Shown here piece after piece: positions 43,114 through 53,714 of a stretch of 64,000 bases of DNA. Source of the DNA: Bretschneidera sinensis. Its lineage: Eukaryota; Streptophyta; Magnoliopsida; Brassicales; Akaniaceae. Position 1 is the stretch's first letter. Every line of letters begins with the position of its first letter. Below the pieces are notes generated by a model that saw nothing but the letters and a program-made list of their open reading frames with translations, had not been told where the DNA came from and did not search any database. The stretch lies in contig CM043698.1 of NCBI GenBank assembly GCA_023935145.1, positions 74,137,001-74,201,000 of the forward strand, in the 5' to 3' direction. The position numbers and the translations under genes were made by a program.

Positions 43114-44621
43114 TGATGAGAGCCATAAAATGCATCTCAACGGTGCTTAATTGTTAGCATTTTGGGGTTGATCTCGATCTTAATCGCACTTTTACATATT
43201 AATAACTCTAAAATGATATTCATAAATCATTGACTTAATTCGGTGCATTTTCAGGTGCCTTGGAATCCAAAAGAAATGGAAAAGATATCATCACTTAAAG
43301 CACAAAGTTTCTATACATATAGAAATGGAAGAGTGGTTATGAAGAGACAAAAGTGATGAAAAGCATTCTAAACACAAGAGCCAAAGCATACCAAGACCAA
43401 GAGAAGTCATTTCAGTACTTGAAGAGCTAGGAGTACCAGTGTGTGCCACGGTGCGGCCAGACCAGCACCGTACCGCCCAGAACCACAACTTGGCATCCCT
43501 TCTAGTGCCGCACCTCTGCTAGACCAGCGCTGCACCTCTGCCAGACCAGCGCCGCACTGCCCAGAACCGCATCTTGGCATCCCTCCTAGTGCCGCGCCTC
43601 TGCCAGACCAGCGCCGTACCGCCCAGAACCGCATCTTGGCATCCCTCCTAGTGCCGCGCCTCTGCCAAACCAGCACCGCACTGCTCAGCAAGGCACACTC
43701 ATGAAGAAAGGAGAGCGTCACAATGCCCAAAAGGGAGAGGCGGGGCGCACACACGGTCTCCTAAGCTAATTAGGACCTCTAAGTGGCTATTTTGAGCCCA
43801 AAAATACCCTTGAACCCTTGTAATATAAATAGGGCACTTAGGGTTGAAGAAAAGGGAATCACTCAAGATCTAGAAACTCCAAGAAGCAGCCTCATTCTCC
43901 TCCATCAAAGTGTTCAGCCATGAGTTCCATGGCTAACTAATCTCCAAGCAAGGCGAAGGGATGAATCCCTAGGTTTTGTTGTTCTTTAATTCCTTTATTA
44001 ATTTAGTTGTAATGGGGATTTATTGTCAAATATTGTTATGACTTATTCTTTAATCTAATTAGAAGATTTCCTTTCAATCCGGTGATTGTATCTTTCTCTT
44101 TGATATAAGTTTAGTCATGCTTTTCTCATGTCAAGGTTGTTTGGATATGATTGAGTCTGGTAGGCCTATTCTCTAGGGTTGTCCATTACTGCAATATTGT
44201 CGTTAAAGATACATTGTCGTTTCTTGATAACTCTATAGTTTAAGCCATAGGTTTTTTAACAAATAAAGAAGAATAAGTCATATCAATTATATTAGGGTTT
44301 GTATATGAGCTTTAATTGAATATCCACCGATTGCTTGTTTGGGATGTGAAACTTGCAATCGAGATAAAGACAACTGAATTAAGATTGGAATAATGGCAAC
44401 GAGCCTAGGGAGGACTCCCGGAACCTTGTTGTTACTCTATCATTATTAATCACAACTTATTACATATTCTGCTCTCAATTACTTCATTATCATATATTCT
44501 CACTCGATCTTATTGTTCGTGTTTAGGTTTACATCTTCTCTTATAGTTAACATTGTTTCCCTGTGGAATCGACACCCCAAAGCTGTGCTACAACTGCCGC
44601 GTTAGTCTTTGGGCGTAATCA
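43114..44621 (+). repeat. 3' LTR of D
   Basis: 1508 bp, TGATGAGAGCC to GCGTAATCA, followed by TSD AGACC. TATA box AATATAAATAGGG at 43822-43834. Confidence 0.92.
43459..43696 (+). repeat. 62-bp GC-rich tandem repeat in the U3 of D
   Basis: The unit starts AGACCAGCGCCGCACTGCCC and includes CTTGGCATCCCTCCTAGTGC. Three full units and one 22-bp partial unit here, against two full units in the 5' LTR (29091-29244). It lies about 125 bp before the TATA box. Confidence 0.85.
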
Positions 44622-44626
44622 AGACC

Positions 44627-45115
44627 TAAGGCATGTTGTATACTCCCGATTTCCCATGTTGATTAGCCCAAGAATCTGGCGTGGATTTCTTTTGTTACTA
44701 TTGTCAAACCCAGGACTCAGTCATCCAAATTGATCTAACTAACTGATCCATACCACATGCATACGTTGATCAGACACACATATATAAGGAATTCAATAAA
44801 ACAAGCATTAATTCTCTGTGATGTGCACTCGATCATGCTCTTTTGCGCTCGAGCACAGGGTTGCGCTCGAGCCTTCTAGGTGTGCACACGAGTGCTTGTG
44901 CGCTCGATCGCGGCAATGTTGCGCTCGATCGCACTAGTTGGTTCCAGATCTTCAGTTTTCTTCCTTTAAAGCTTCAAAATGCTTTCTTTTCTTCACAAGC
45001 CTATAAAAAACACAGAGAACACAAAAATGAAGTAGAATATACTAAAATATATAAACAAAGAGCCTAACAACTATAAATTAAGGGGCTTAAATATGAATAT
45101 TTAAGCACTTAATAC
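44627..45115 (-). repeat. 3' LTR of Ath-2, piece 2
   Basis: Continues 28745 after D. It matches 60415-61238, but about 335 bp are missing between AGCATTAATT (44813) and CTCTGTGATGTGCACTCG, equivalent to about 60600-60935. The remaining array of GCGCTCGAG/GCGCTCGATCGC motifs is at 44825-44935. The LTR start is mutated (TTAATACA instead of TTATCA). Confidence 0.85.
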
Positions 45116-45461
45116 ACCCCCAAACTTACATATTGCTAGTCCTTTAGCAATACAAAATGAAAACTAATTGAAAAGCAAAATCAAAGATAAATTCATCATT
45201 CATGATTTTTGAAATTTGAAATTTGGGTTGACCATAAAACTATGGTGTTTGTTCATGAGTAGGCTTAAAATATAAACACATCTTTGCAATGAATAAGGGT
45301 TTAAAATTCTAATTACTTACACAAGGCTGGTTTAAGGCATCATAAGTTTGTCTTAGTGTGTGTGAATTAGCACATAAAAGATGAAGCTTCCAAATAATTT
45401 TTAATGTATAGTGTTTCGATATCTTAACATTCATCGAATTTCCAATCAGAATGAACACTAA
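45116..45461 (-). other. 3' UTR end of Ath-2
   Basis: CCCCCAAACTTACATATTGC on the plus strand is the complement of the priming tract. It matches the complement of about 54800-55141. The homology stops near 45461, where a plus-strand copy of the same UTR begins. Confidence 0.75.
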
Positions 45462-45606
45462 TGGTAGTATTAAGACCAGTTAGGTTCATAGCCTTTTTTA
45501 CTCGAGTTAGTAAGTCCTTAGGGGTGTCTTTACACCTAATGCCTTAAAGCCATCTGGTTTGGGAGTCATTGGCTAAATGCTCGCTACATGAGTCAAATAG
45601 AAGGGA

Positions 45607-45984
45607 GTGTTGAGGTTTAAAAAGAAGGGAAAGTTGAGCCCACGATTTATAGGGCCCTATGAGGTAATTAAGAGAATTGGGCCCGTAGCTTATCAGTTGG
45701 ATTTGCCTTCGGAATTAAAACAATTACATAATATTTTTCATGTGTCTCTATTGAGGAAGTACTTGCACGATGAGTCCTATTATGTCTCAAATCAGGCGAT
45801 AGAAATTCAGAAAGATTTGACTTTTATGCTAGTACCAGTCAGTATACTAGATAGAAAGGATCAAGTCTTGCGCAATAAAGTCATTCCTTTGATTCAAGTA
45901 TTATGGCGAAATAAAGATGTCGAAGAAGTCACATGGGAACATGAAGAAGGAATGAAAAAGAATTTCCCCCAACTCTTTTCTTGA
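45607..45984 (+). pseudogene. Chromovirus integrase C-terminus with chromodomain (5' truncated)
   Basis: 125 open codons: [20 protein letters not shown] and [20 protein letters not shown] (the GPY/F module after the integrase core), [11 protein letters not shown], then a chromodomain-like end with [20 protein letters not shown] and [20 protein letters not shown], ending in FPQLFS. In this clade the chromodomain directs insertion to heterochromatin. The frame is intact, but there is no start and the catalytic core is gone. Confidence 0.88.
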
Positions 45985-46035
45985 TTTTTAGGTGAGGAAA
46001 TTTCGGGGACAAAATTTTTGTAAAGAGGGTGGAAT

Positions 46036-48007
46036 TGTAATACCCGTATTTATAAAATAAGGGTAAAGAATTAATTTAATAAATATGACTTGAAATTTAA
46101 AATACTATATTGACTAATTATTTTGAAAAAAAAAAATTCGGGACGTGGACATCATTAAAAGAAAAGAAAAGAAAATATTTAATTAAAAAAAAACCAAATC
46201 AGCTGGACATCCAAATGACGTCCAAGAGAAGAAGAAGAAAAAAAAAGTTTTTAAAAAAAAATTATAAAAAAAAATAAAAAAAAATCGTGGGCAGCAGGAA
46301 ATACCTACTGCCAATTTATTGTGAGGCATGGTAAATGCCTTACAAGTCTTCAAAGTGTGGAAGACTTTGGGGTAGTGAGGCAGCCAAAAAATTTTCCATG
46401 AAAATTTGCTATATATATGTATAAGATGTTCAAGTAAGTTACGCGAAGAAATTTGTTTAGTTCCTTTAACTCAGTTCATTTTCTTGAAACTCTTGGGAAC
46501 CCAGAGAAAGGTTGTAATAGCAAAATTTTGAAAGGATTTATTGCGGCAATTTGTAGAAAATCAAGAATAGCTGTTAGAGAAGCAGAAGGTGTTGACGATC
46601 TACAATCGGGGGAAGTTTCTACGAGGAACGGGAAAGGCAAGAAGGTGATCCACGGGTAGCTTTAAGTGCTACATGGTGAGTTGGATTTACTCTAAGTAGT
46701 CTAAATAAACATGAAAAATTTAGGGATAATATTAAAATAAATTATTAGCTTATATTGTGGTAATAGATAAATATTTGGTTGATATTTCTGATATAAATTT
46801 TGAACATAAAGAAAATTATTATGAGAGATATAATAATGTTTTTTAGGAATAATAAGTTAATTTAATAATAAATCGATAAGTGAAATTGTTATGAGTTATA
46901 TTGATGTTTTGATACGAATTTTGGGGAGATGAATTTTTATGGATCTTGATAAGTTTTAATAGATGGTTTGATGTGATTTGGGATGAGAGAAGATTTAGTG
47001 GAATTTTTATAAATTTGAGAATATTCAGGATTGTCAATTTAAGTGTGTTGAATTTATGTTATTTTTATATATTACTGTTCAGAGGCATATTTTCATACAT
47101 TGCTCATATACATATGCATTAAATGAGAAATAAAAGAACCAGGAAGGCAGTCGGTCTAAATAAAAAATGAAAGAACCGGGAAGGCAGCCGGTCTGATGAA
47201 AATGAAAGAACCGGGAAGGCAGCCGGTCTAAATGAGAATGAAAAGAACCGGGAAGGCAGCCGGTCTATGATAATAATAACCTGTCGACAGGTGGGAAGAC
47301 ATTCCCATCACAATTCATGCATTTACATTTGTTTTAATTATTTCTGCATTATTGAAATGCTGAGGTGTTGTATGTTATTATAAAATTGTTTATAGATAAT
47401 TTGGTCTCTGAGAGAGAAAATTATGGTAAGAAAGAAGCAGAGAATGATAAGAACCATCTAAATGATAGACTTTAGGATGTGAACCTCATTACGAGGTAAG
47501 TTTGAGATAATTAATGATCTTAAGGTGGACTAATGATTGAGAAGAAGAGATTGATAGAGAATAAATCTTATGACATGTGAAATGATAGTAGAAAGTTATC
47601 ATTAAATATTAAATGACTATTTATGAAATTGGGATACTTTTAGTAAATATAATTCACTGAGCTTGTGAAGCTCATTCCTCATTGTACAATAATTTCCGAT
47701 AGCAAAAAGGACAATTAGGCCGGTGGGACAAAAGTCAGACGAATTTAATTTCTATAAGCCACGTATGTGTCAATATCCTCAGGCAATCAAGAAAAAGACT
47801 TGTAAAAAATTTTATTGTAAATATTCATGCATTTTACGTTGTAAATTATATGTAAATTAATATTAGATTTATATACTTTCCCTGTTGAGGTTTGACAACT
47901 TTTTGTTAATATTATTTTATTATGGTTATATATATGTGTCGTGTTGGGATTCTAAAAAATGTGATGACACCGTCTCGGGGGTGGCCAACCCGGGATAGAT
48001 CGTTACA
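46036..48007 (+). repeat. 3' LTR of the Tekay fragment
   Basis: 1972 bp, TGTAATACCCGTATTTATAA to GATAGATCGTTACA. It contains a 4-copy minisatellite and the palindromic ACCTGTCGACAGGT at 47280-47293. It is homologous in reverse to the split LTR at 9397, 20114 and 62995. Confidence 0.85.
47134..47266 (+). repeat. 35-bp minisatellite in the Tekay LTR
   Basis: Four copies of AGAACCGGGAAGGCAGCCGG plus TCTAAATGAAAATGA. The CCGG...CCGG ends make each unit partly self-complementary. Two degenerate copies appear in reverse at about 20655-20700. Confidence 0.85.
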
Positions 48008-49916
48008 ACCTGCTTATGCTAAATTTCTAAAAAATTATTGCACTCATAAGAGAAAGTTTAAAGAGCATGAGACGATAGCTTTAACTGAAGAGGTAAGTGT
48101 TGTGCTATTAAGAAAACTACCACCAAAACTGAAAGATTCGGATAGTTTCACTATTCCCTGTAGGATAGGTGATCAATTGTTTGAGCGAGCATTACTAGAT
48201 TTGGGAACGGGTGTAAATTTGCTACCCTTCACAGTATTCGAAACCTTAGGTTTGGGGGACATACAACCAACTTCCATTACCTTACAATTGGCAGATAGAA
48301 GTATCAAAAGATCTAGGGGTATTCTTGAGGATGTCCTAGTAAAGGTGGGTGAGTTCATTTTACCTGCTGATTTCATTGTGCTAGATATGGAGGAATGCCC
48401 TATGCCATTACCCTTGCCCATCATTTTAGGAAGACCCTTCATGAGAACTCCCGATACAAAAATTTGTGTGAAAAAGGGTATAGTAAGTATGAAGGTGAAT
48501 GGTGAAAAAATAGAGTTTAAAATATTTGATGCCTTAAAATTACCTCAAGATGATATAGAATGCTTTAATGTATGCATGATGCACAATTTTGTTGAGCAAG
48601 CTTTTCAAGTCCAGCACATCAACCCATTGGAGACTACTATTACCCATAGCTTTACAACAGTGGATATTGAGCAAGAACCGAAATATGTTACTAATGACAT
48701 CATGAAAGCTGTGCACCTCCTTAAGGCTTCTCCAAAACATTCAAGTAAGTATGCTGCTCCATTTGAAACTCTCATACCTACTAATGCCACTCTTCTTCCT
48801 TCTATTATCCAGGCACCAACATTGGAATTAAAGCAGCTTCCAGAGCATTTAACTTATGCTTGCTTGGGAGAGAAGAAGACATTACCTGTGATTGTGGCTG
48901 CTAATTTGAGTATTGAAGAAGAAGAAAATTTATTAAGAGTTCTTAGGGAGCATAGATCTGCCATTGGATGGACCATTTCTGACATTAAGGGGATAAGTCC
49001 AGCCAAGTGCATGTATAGTATCTACCTTGAGGATGAAGCAAGGCCCACTCGAGATGCTCAAAGTAGACTTAACCCACACATGAAAGAGGTAGTAAAGACC
49101 GAGGTATTAAAATTGCTAGATGTTGGCATTATCTACCCCATCTCAGATAGTAAATGGGTAAGTTCGGTCCAAGTTGTTCCGAAAAAGAGTGGGATCACAG
49201 TGGTGAAGAATGAGGACGAGGAGCTCATACCTACAAGAAAAACAACTGGTTGGAGGGTATGTATTGATTACCAAAGATTGAACAAGGTGACCAGAAAAGA
49301 CCACTTCCCCTTGCCATTCATTGATCAGATGTTAGAGAGATTAGCTGGTCATAGCTATTATTGCTTCTTGGATGGGTACAGTGGATACAACCAGATTGCC
49401 ATAGCACCTGAGGATTAAGAAAAGACTACCTTCACATGTCCTTTCAGTACATTTTCTTATCAATGGATGCCATTCGATTTATGCAACGCACCAGCCACTT
49501 TTCAAAGATGTATGATGAGCATATTTTCCGATATGGTGGAGAAATACGTTGAGGTATTCATGGATGATTTCAATGTCTTTGGCTCTAATTTTGATGAATG
49601 CCTAAATTATCTAGAGAGTGTCCTAAAGAGATGTGAAGAGAGCAACTTAGTGTTAAATTGGGAAAAATATCACTTTATGGTTCAACAAGGCATAGTGTTG
49701 GGTCATTCCATCTCCAACAAAGGTATTGAGGTAAACAAGGCTAAAATAGACATCATTTCAAGACTACCTCATCCTTTCTCAGTCAAAGGCATTAGAAGTT
49801 TCCTTGGAAATGCCGGTTTCTATAGAAGATTCATCAAGGATTTCTCCAAAATCTCGAGGCTTCTTTGTGCATTGTTACTAAAGATACCAAGTTTGAGTGG
49901 ACTGATAACTATATGA
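48008..49916 (+). pseudogene. Ath-3 protease and RT
   Basis: Opens inside the protease leader (AYAKFLKNYCTHKRKF). Protease core RALLDLGTGVNLLPFTVFET (48187) with IILGRPFMRTPDTK. The spacer has HLLKASPKHSSKY and LELKQLPEHLTYACLGE. RT follows: IGWTISDIKGISPAKCMYSI, SRLNPHMKEVVKTEVLKLLD, WVSSVQVVPKKSGITVV, VCIDYQRLNKVTRKDHFPL and YCFLDGYSGYNQIAIAPED, then a TAA at 49416 where Ath-2 has Gln. RT continues with MPFDLCNAPATFQRCMMSIF and the catalytic VFMDDFNVFGS (49558). A frameshift near 49875 leads into RNase H. An ATG at 47922 in the Tekay LTR is in frame by chance. Confidence 0.88.
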
Positions 49917-50512
49917 AAGCTTTCAACACATTGAAGGATGTTCTTACCTCTGCTCCAATAATGATTGCACCAGATTGGAATCTTCCATTCGAATTGATGT
50001 GCGATGCTAGTGACTTCGTTTTGGGAGCTGTCTTAGGTCAAAGGGTCAATAAGGTACCTCATGCTATTTATTATGCTTCTAGAACTTTAAATGATGCTCA
50101 GTTTAACTATTCTACTACTGAAAAGGAATTGTTAGCTGTTATTTTTGCTTTAGAGAAGTTTAGATCATATCTTATTGGCTTTAAGGTTATTGTATTCACT
50201 GATCATGTTGCTTTAAGATATCTGTTTTCTAAGAAAGATGTAAAACCTAGGTTAATCAGATGGGTACTCCTATTGGAAGAATTTGATTTGGAGATCAAAG
50301 ACGAGAAAAGAGGTGAGAATGTGGGTGCAGATCATTTATCAAGGCTACACTATGAGAATAAGAAAAATGAGCTGCCCTTGAATGAGAACTTCCCTAATGA
50401 ACAATTATTCGCCCTAGAGGTAAAACTTCCATGGTATGCTAATATTGTCAATTATCTAACTGCTAAGGTTTTTCCCCCAGGTATGACCATGCAAGGAATA
50501 AGAAGTGGCTGA
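49865..50512 (+). pseudogene. Ath-3 RNase H
   Basis: [20 protein letters not shown], then [20 protein letters not shown] (Asp), [20 protein letters not shown] (Glu), [20 protein letters not shown] (Asp) and [18 protein letters not shown] (Asp): all four catalytic residues can be read. A frameshift near 50485 ends the frame at [10 protein letters not shown]. It would remove the RNA strand during cDNA synthesis. Confidence 0.86.
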
Positions 50513-51746
50513 TATCCATGTCTAGACACTACCATTGGGATGGCACGTACCTTTTCGAGTTTTACCCCGATCAAATAATCAAATGGTGTGTTCAAAAGAT
50601 GAGCACTTGAGCTTATTACCACACTGCCATCAATTTGCTTGTGGAGGACATTTTGGGCCCAAGAGGACAGCTCTTAAGGTATTACAATATGATTTTTATT
50701 GGCCTAGTCTATTTAAAGGTGCCTTCTCATTTTGCAGCGCATGTGATAGATGCCAACAGACAGGTAACATCTCTTCCCGAGATCAGATACCCCTTCAAAA
50801 TATTCATATAGTAGAACTTTTTGATGTGTGGAGCATTGATTTCATGGGTCCATTTCCTAACTCCTTTGGTTATTTATATATTCTTGTGGGTGTGGATTAT
50901 GTGTCTAAATGGGTCGAGGTTGTCTCCTCAAAGACTAATGATCACAAAGTAGTTGTCAAGTTTCTATAGGCTAACATATTTACTCGGTTTGGGACCCCAA
51001 GAGCAATCATAAGATGGTGGCAGCCACTTTCATCATCACTTTTTTGCCACACTACTCAGAAAATATGGGATCACTCATAAAGTTGGCACTCCATATCATC
51101 CTCAAACCAGCGGCCAAGTGGAGATAAGTAACCAAGAGATTAAAGGAATCCTAGAGAGGACTGTGAAGCCTAATCGGAATGATTGGTCTTTGCACCTAAA
51201 AGATGCTCTCTGGGCATATCGGACAGCTTATAAAACTCCAATTAGCATATCTCCATACTGCCTAGTCTTTGGGAAAGCATGCCATCTCTCAGTAGAATTA
51301 GAGCATCGAGCATATTAGGCCATAAAGCAGTTCAATTTTGATATGAAACAAGCGGGAGAGAAGAGGAAGCTACACTTAAATGAGCTGGAGGAACTGAGGT
51401 ATGATGCTTATGAGAATGCCAAGCTCTACAAAGAACGAACAAAAGCATGTCATGATAAACAACTAGTTAGGAAAGAATTTCATGTGGGCTAAAAGGTATT
51501 GCTATACGACTCAAGATTAAGACTATTCCCAGGAAAACTCAACTCACGATGGTATGGTCCGTATATGGTCACCAAGGTTTTTTCTCATGGGGCTTTGGAG
51601 GTCCTTGGCCCCAACGAAAATTAGTCTTTCATAGTAAATGGACACAAAGCCAAACCATACCTTGATCTTAACTTACCTCCTAGAGATGAGGACTTGGCGC
51701 TTAAATCTATCCAGTACGAAGCTGAACCAATAGCACTTGAGCCATA
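50513..51746 (+). pseudogene. Ath-3 integrase, broken
   Basis: Zinc-binding: [20 protein letters not shown] and [17 protein letters not shown]. Asp 1 in [16 protein letters not shown] (50829). A TAG at 50967 and a small deletion at about 51013 destroy the region of Asp 2 (the sequence goes from AII straight to RWW). The Glu motif [17 protein letters not shown] is read at 51094-51145. C-terminal [20 protein letters not shown] and [20 protein letters not shown] follow, with stops near 51316, 51490 and 51622. Coding ends at LEP, 51746. Confidence 0.85.
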
Positions 51747-52589
51747 AGAGGTGGGCTCTTAGTGCCCCCTCCAAAGGGAGTAGCATTAAGGATACTATAG
51801 AGAGTGCTTGAGAAATTTCCACTTTCATACCAAAATAGCTCAAGCACCTCTATCATGGATAGTGGTAGTGAGACCACTAAAGTCCGGTATGGTTGTATCG
51901 TTACTAATTCTTCTCTTTGTTTATTTCAATCCTTTTATATTGCTCACTATCAGTTTTTCTGCACTGCATTGCACTCACTTATGCACGAGTGCATCACCCT
52001 ACACACTTGCATACTGAGCACACTTCACATGCGCTCGAGCACACTCATAGCAGAGAAGGCATGTGAGGGTGTTTAAGCACACTCAGCTCACAAACCCATT
52101 CCACCCCTACACTCAAACTCACAAACGCACTCAGAATACTCTCCCTAGCACTCTCACCTTTAAACATCTCTTTCATCCATCCTCCAAGCTAACTCACAAG
52201 CATAACCCTCCACCACAACCATCCCTCTACAACCGCACACCACCCTACGACTAAGCTACCACCCCCTCCTTCCCCATCGGACACTCATTCCATTTCTACA
52301 TACACAAGGTATACCTATTTTGTTGAGTCACACTCTAACACACACGGTTCTTGATCTTTAATTTACATTTTCATTCTATATATATGTTTATCTTATGTGT
52401 TGATTGGTTATTATCATGTTTATAGGAGGTTAGGAACAAACTCGGAACCCCAAAACCATAGCTTGGTTTTCTGTCACACACAAGTTACTCGACAAAATGC
52501 CTGACTATGTTCGATCGAGCGCAAAGAACAGGGCAATCGAGCGTAGAGATTTGTTATCGAGTGCAAATTCCATAGAAACCAAAATCAAC
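51747..52589 (+). other. Gap between integrase and env-like ORF of Ath-3
   Basis: About 840 bp. Holds TGCGCTCGAGCACAC (52030), a Pro/Thr-rich CA-repeat-like stretch (52080-52260), a possible intron (AAG|GTATACC at 52307 to TTTATAG|GAGG near 52425), CTATATATATG (52377-52387) and three more GATCGAGCGC-type motifs (52511-52564). It may contain a splice acceptor or promoter for the downstream ORF. Confidence 0.5.
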
Positions 52590-53714
52590 ATGTCAAAACA
52601 ATCTGCTTCTACCTCCCGTGCTTCGAGCAGCCGTGCCCAGTCATCCCGGCCAAGCTTCACGCAAAGAGAGCTATTGTTTGAGACCACTTTCAACATCGAT
52701 GAGGTATTCAAGCACATGGATACCACTCAATGGGAAGTCCAAGCGTTTAGACATCGGGGGCTGAAGAGGCTGTTTAAGCCAGTTTGCTCGACTGCTTACA
52801 CCCAGCTTATAGTCCAGTTTTATGAGAACATATCATTCGACTGCAGCAGGCTAGGAATCTTGACTTCTTTAGTCCAAGGCATATCCATAGAGGTGACCAG
52901 TACCGACATCGCTGCTGCTCTTCACTACTCTGATGAGTTACCTCTAAAGGACACTGATATGGAGAAGCAGCCGGAGTCTTTTGCCTTGTCCATGATAATC
53001 GAGGACATGTGCGTTGGCTAGTACACTAATAGGCACAGCAATACGACGAGCTGATCAAAGTTGCCTCCATGGCTCTGGCTCGTGGACAACATCCTCCAGC
53101 GTAATGTGTGCCCATTGAGGCACAAGACACAGCGAAGAGACCAGTTTCTACAAACATTATATGCCTTCCACAGAGGCCACTGGTACTCTATCCCAGTTGT
53201 CATTTGGAGTCAGCTGCATAAATTTTGGAATCATGTCCATAGCCGCCAGACCACCCCGACCAATGCATGAGGGCTCCCATTCCTGTTCCTACTATCATAC
53301 ATCCTCAAGAAGAAAGGGATTAAGGGGACCACCAGCAGCGGACCAGTGCGAGAGCATCCTTTCTTTGGGAAGGCTCAATTGACACAGAGCCTATCGTACA
53401 TGCCTCGCGGATTACCAGCACCTGTACCTACAGTTGAGAGGGTTGAGGAGGATCATATGGAGACAAAGACATCTGCGGTTAGCCCATTACGAGAGGAGAA
53501 CCATCCGGATATGGGACCCACTGAGTCCCAACACTTTCTCACTGAGTTGTCCTCCTTTCGAAGTGAGGTTTTTGCAGCTATATCACTAGTGCACTAGTGC
53601 ATAGATAGTTTGGAGGCACGGTTTGCACGACAGGAGGCGATGCTACAGGCCATCCTCGATCGCCTACCTCTTGCTCCCAGTACCTCTTCGACTACACCAC
53701 CAGATGACCAGTAG
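52590..53714 (+). pseudogene. Env-like ORF of Ath-3 (putative plant transposon protein family), broken
   Basis: I prefer ATG 52590 (MSKQSASTSRASSSRAQSSR) over the in-frame ATG 52497, because the codons between them only translate the GATCGAGCGC motifs. Next are LLFETTFNIDEVFKHMDTTQ and IVQFYENISFDCSRLGIL, then VQGISIEVTSTDIAAAL, to a TAG at 53019. The family continues in another frame: DNILQRNVCPLRHKTQRRDQ, FLQTLYAFHRGHWYSIPVVI and LHKFWNHVHS. The C-terminal part (53346-53597) has ELSSFRSEVFAAISL and ARFARQEAMLQAILDRLP, a coiled-coil-like end. Same FYxNL and VxG layout as 12988-11833. No clear signal peptide. Confidence 0.62.

Larger units (their letters stand above)
28746..44621 (+). mobile_element. 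Element D: Athila/Tat-type Ty3 element
   Basis: LTRs 28746-30168 and 43114-44621 (TGATGAGAGCC to GCGTAATCA) with exact TSD AGACC (28741-28745 and 44622-44626); the unbroken target can be seen near 60410. Internal order: Asp-like primer site, gag, protease, RT, RNase H, integrase, then a 3' UTR interrupted by E. There is no chromodomain and no env-like ORF. Nearly all catalytic motifs can be read, but stops and two frameshifts break the polyprotein. Confidence 0.92.
45606..48007 (+). mobile_element. Tekay-type chromovirus, 3' fragment
   Basis: Holds the integrase C-terminus with chromodomain, a priming tract GTAAAGAGGGTGGAAT (46020-46035) and a complete 3' LTR. Everything upstream is missing. 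It sits in the start of the Ath-3 protease region; the five bases after the LTR (48008-48012, ACCTG) match the uninterrupted Athila sequence and would be its TSD, but the left copy is lost. Confidence 0.82.

Noticed and set aside
43441..43754. Ala/Pro-rich ORFs on both strands
   Set aside because: Both read the 62-bp GC-rich tandem repeat of the D LTR.
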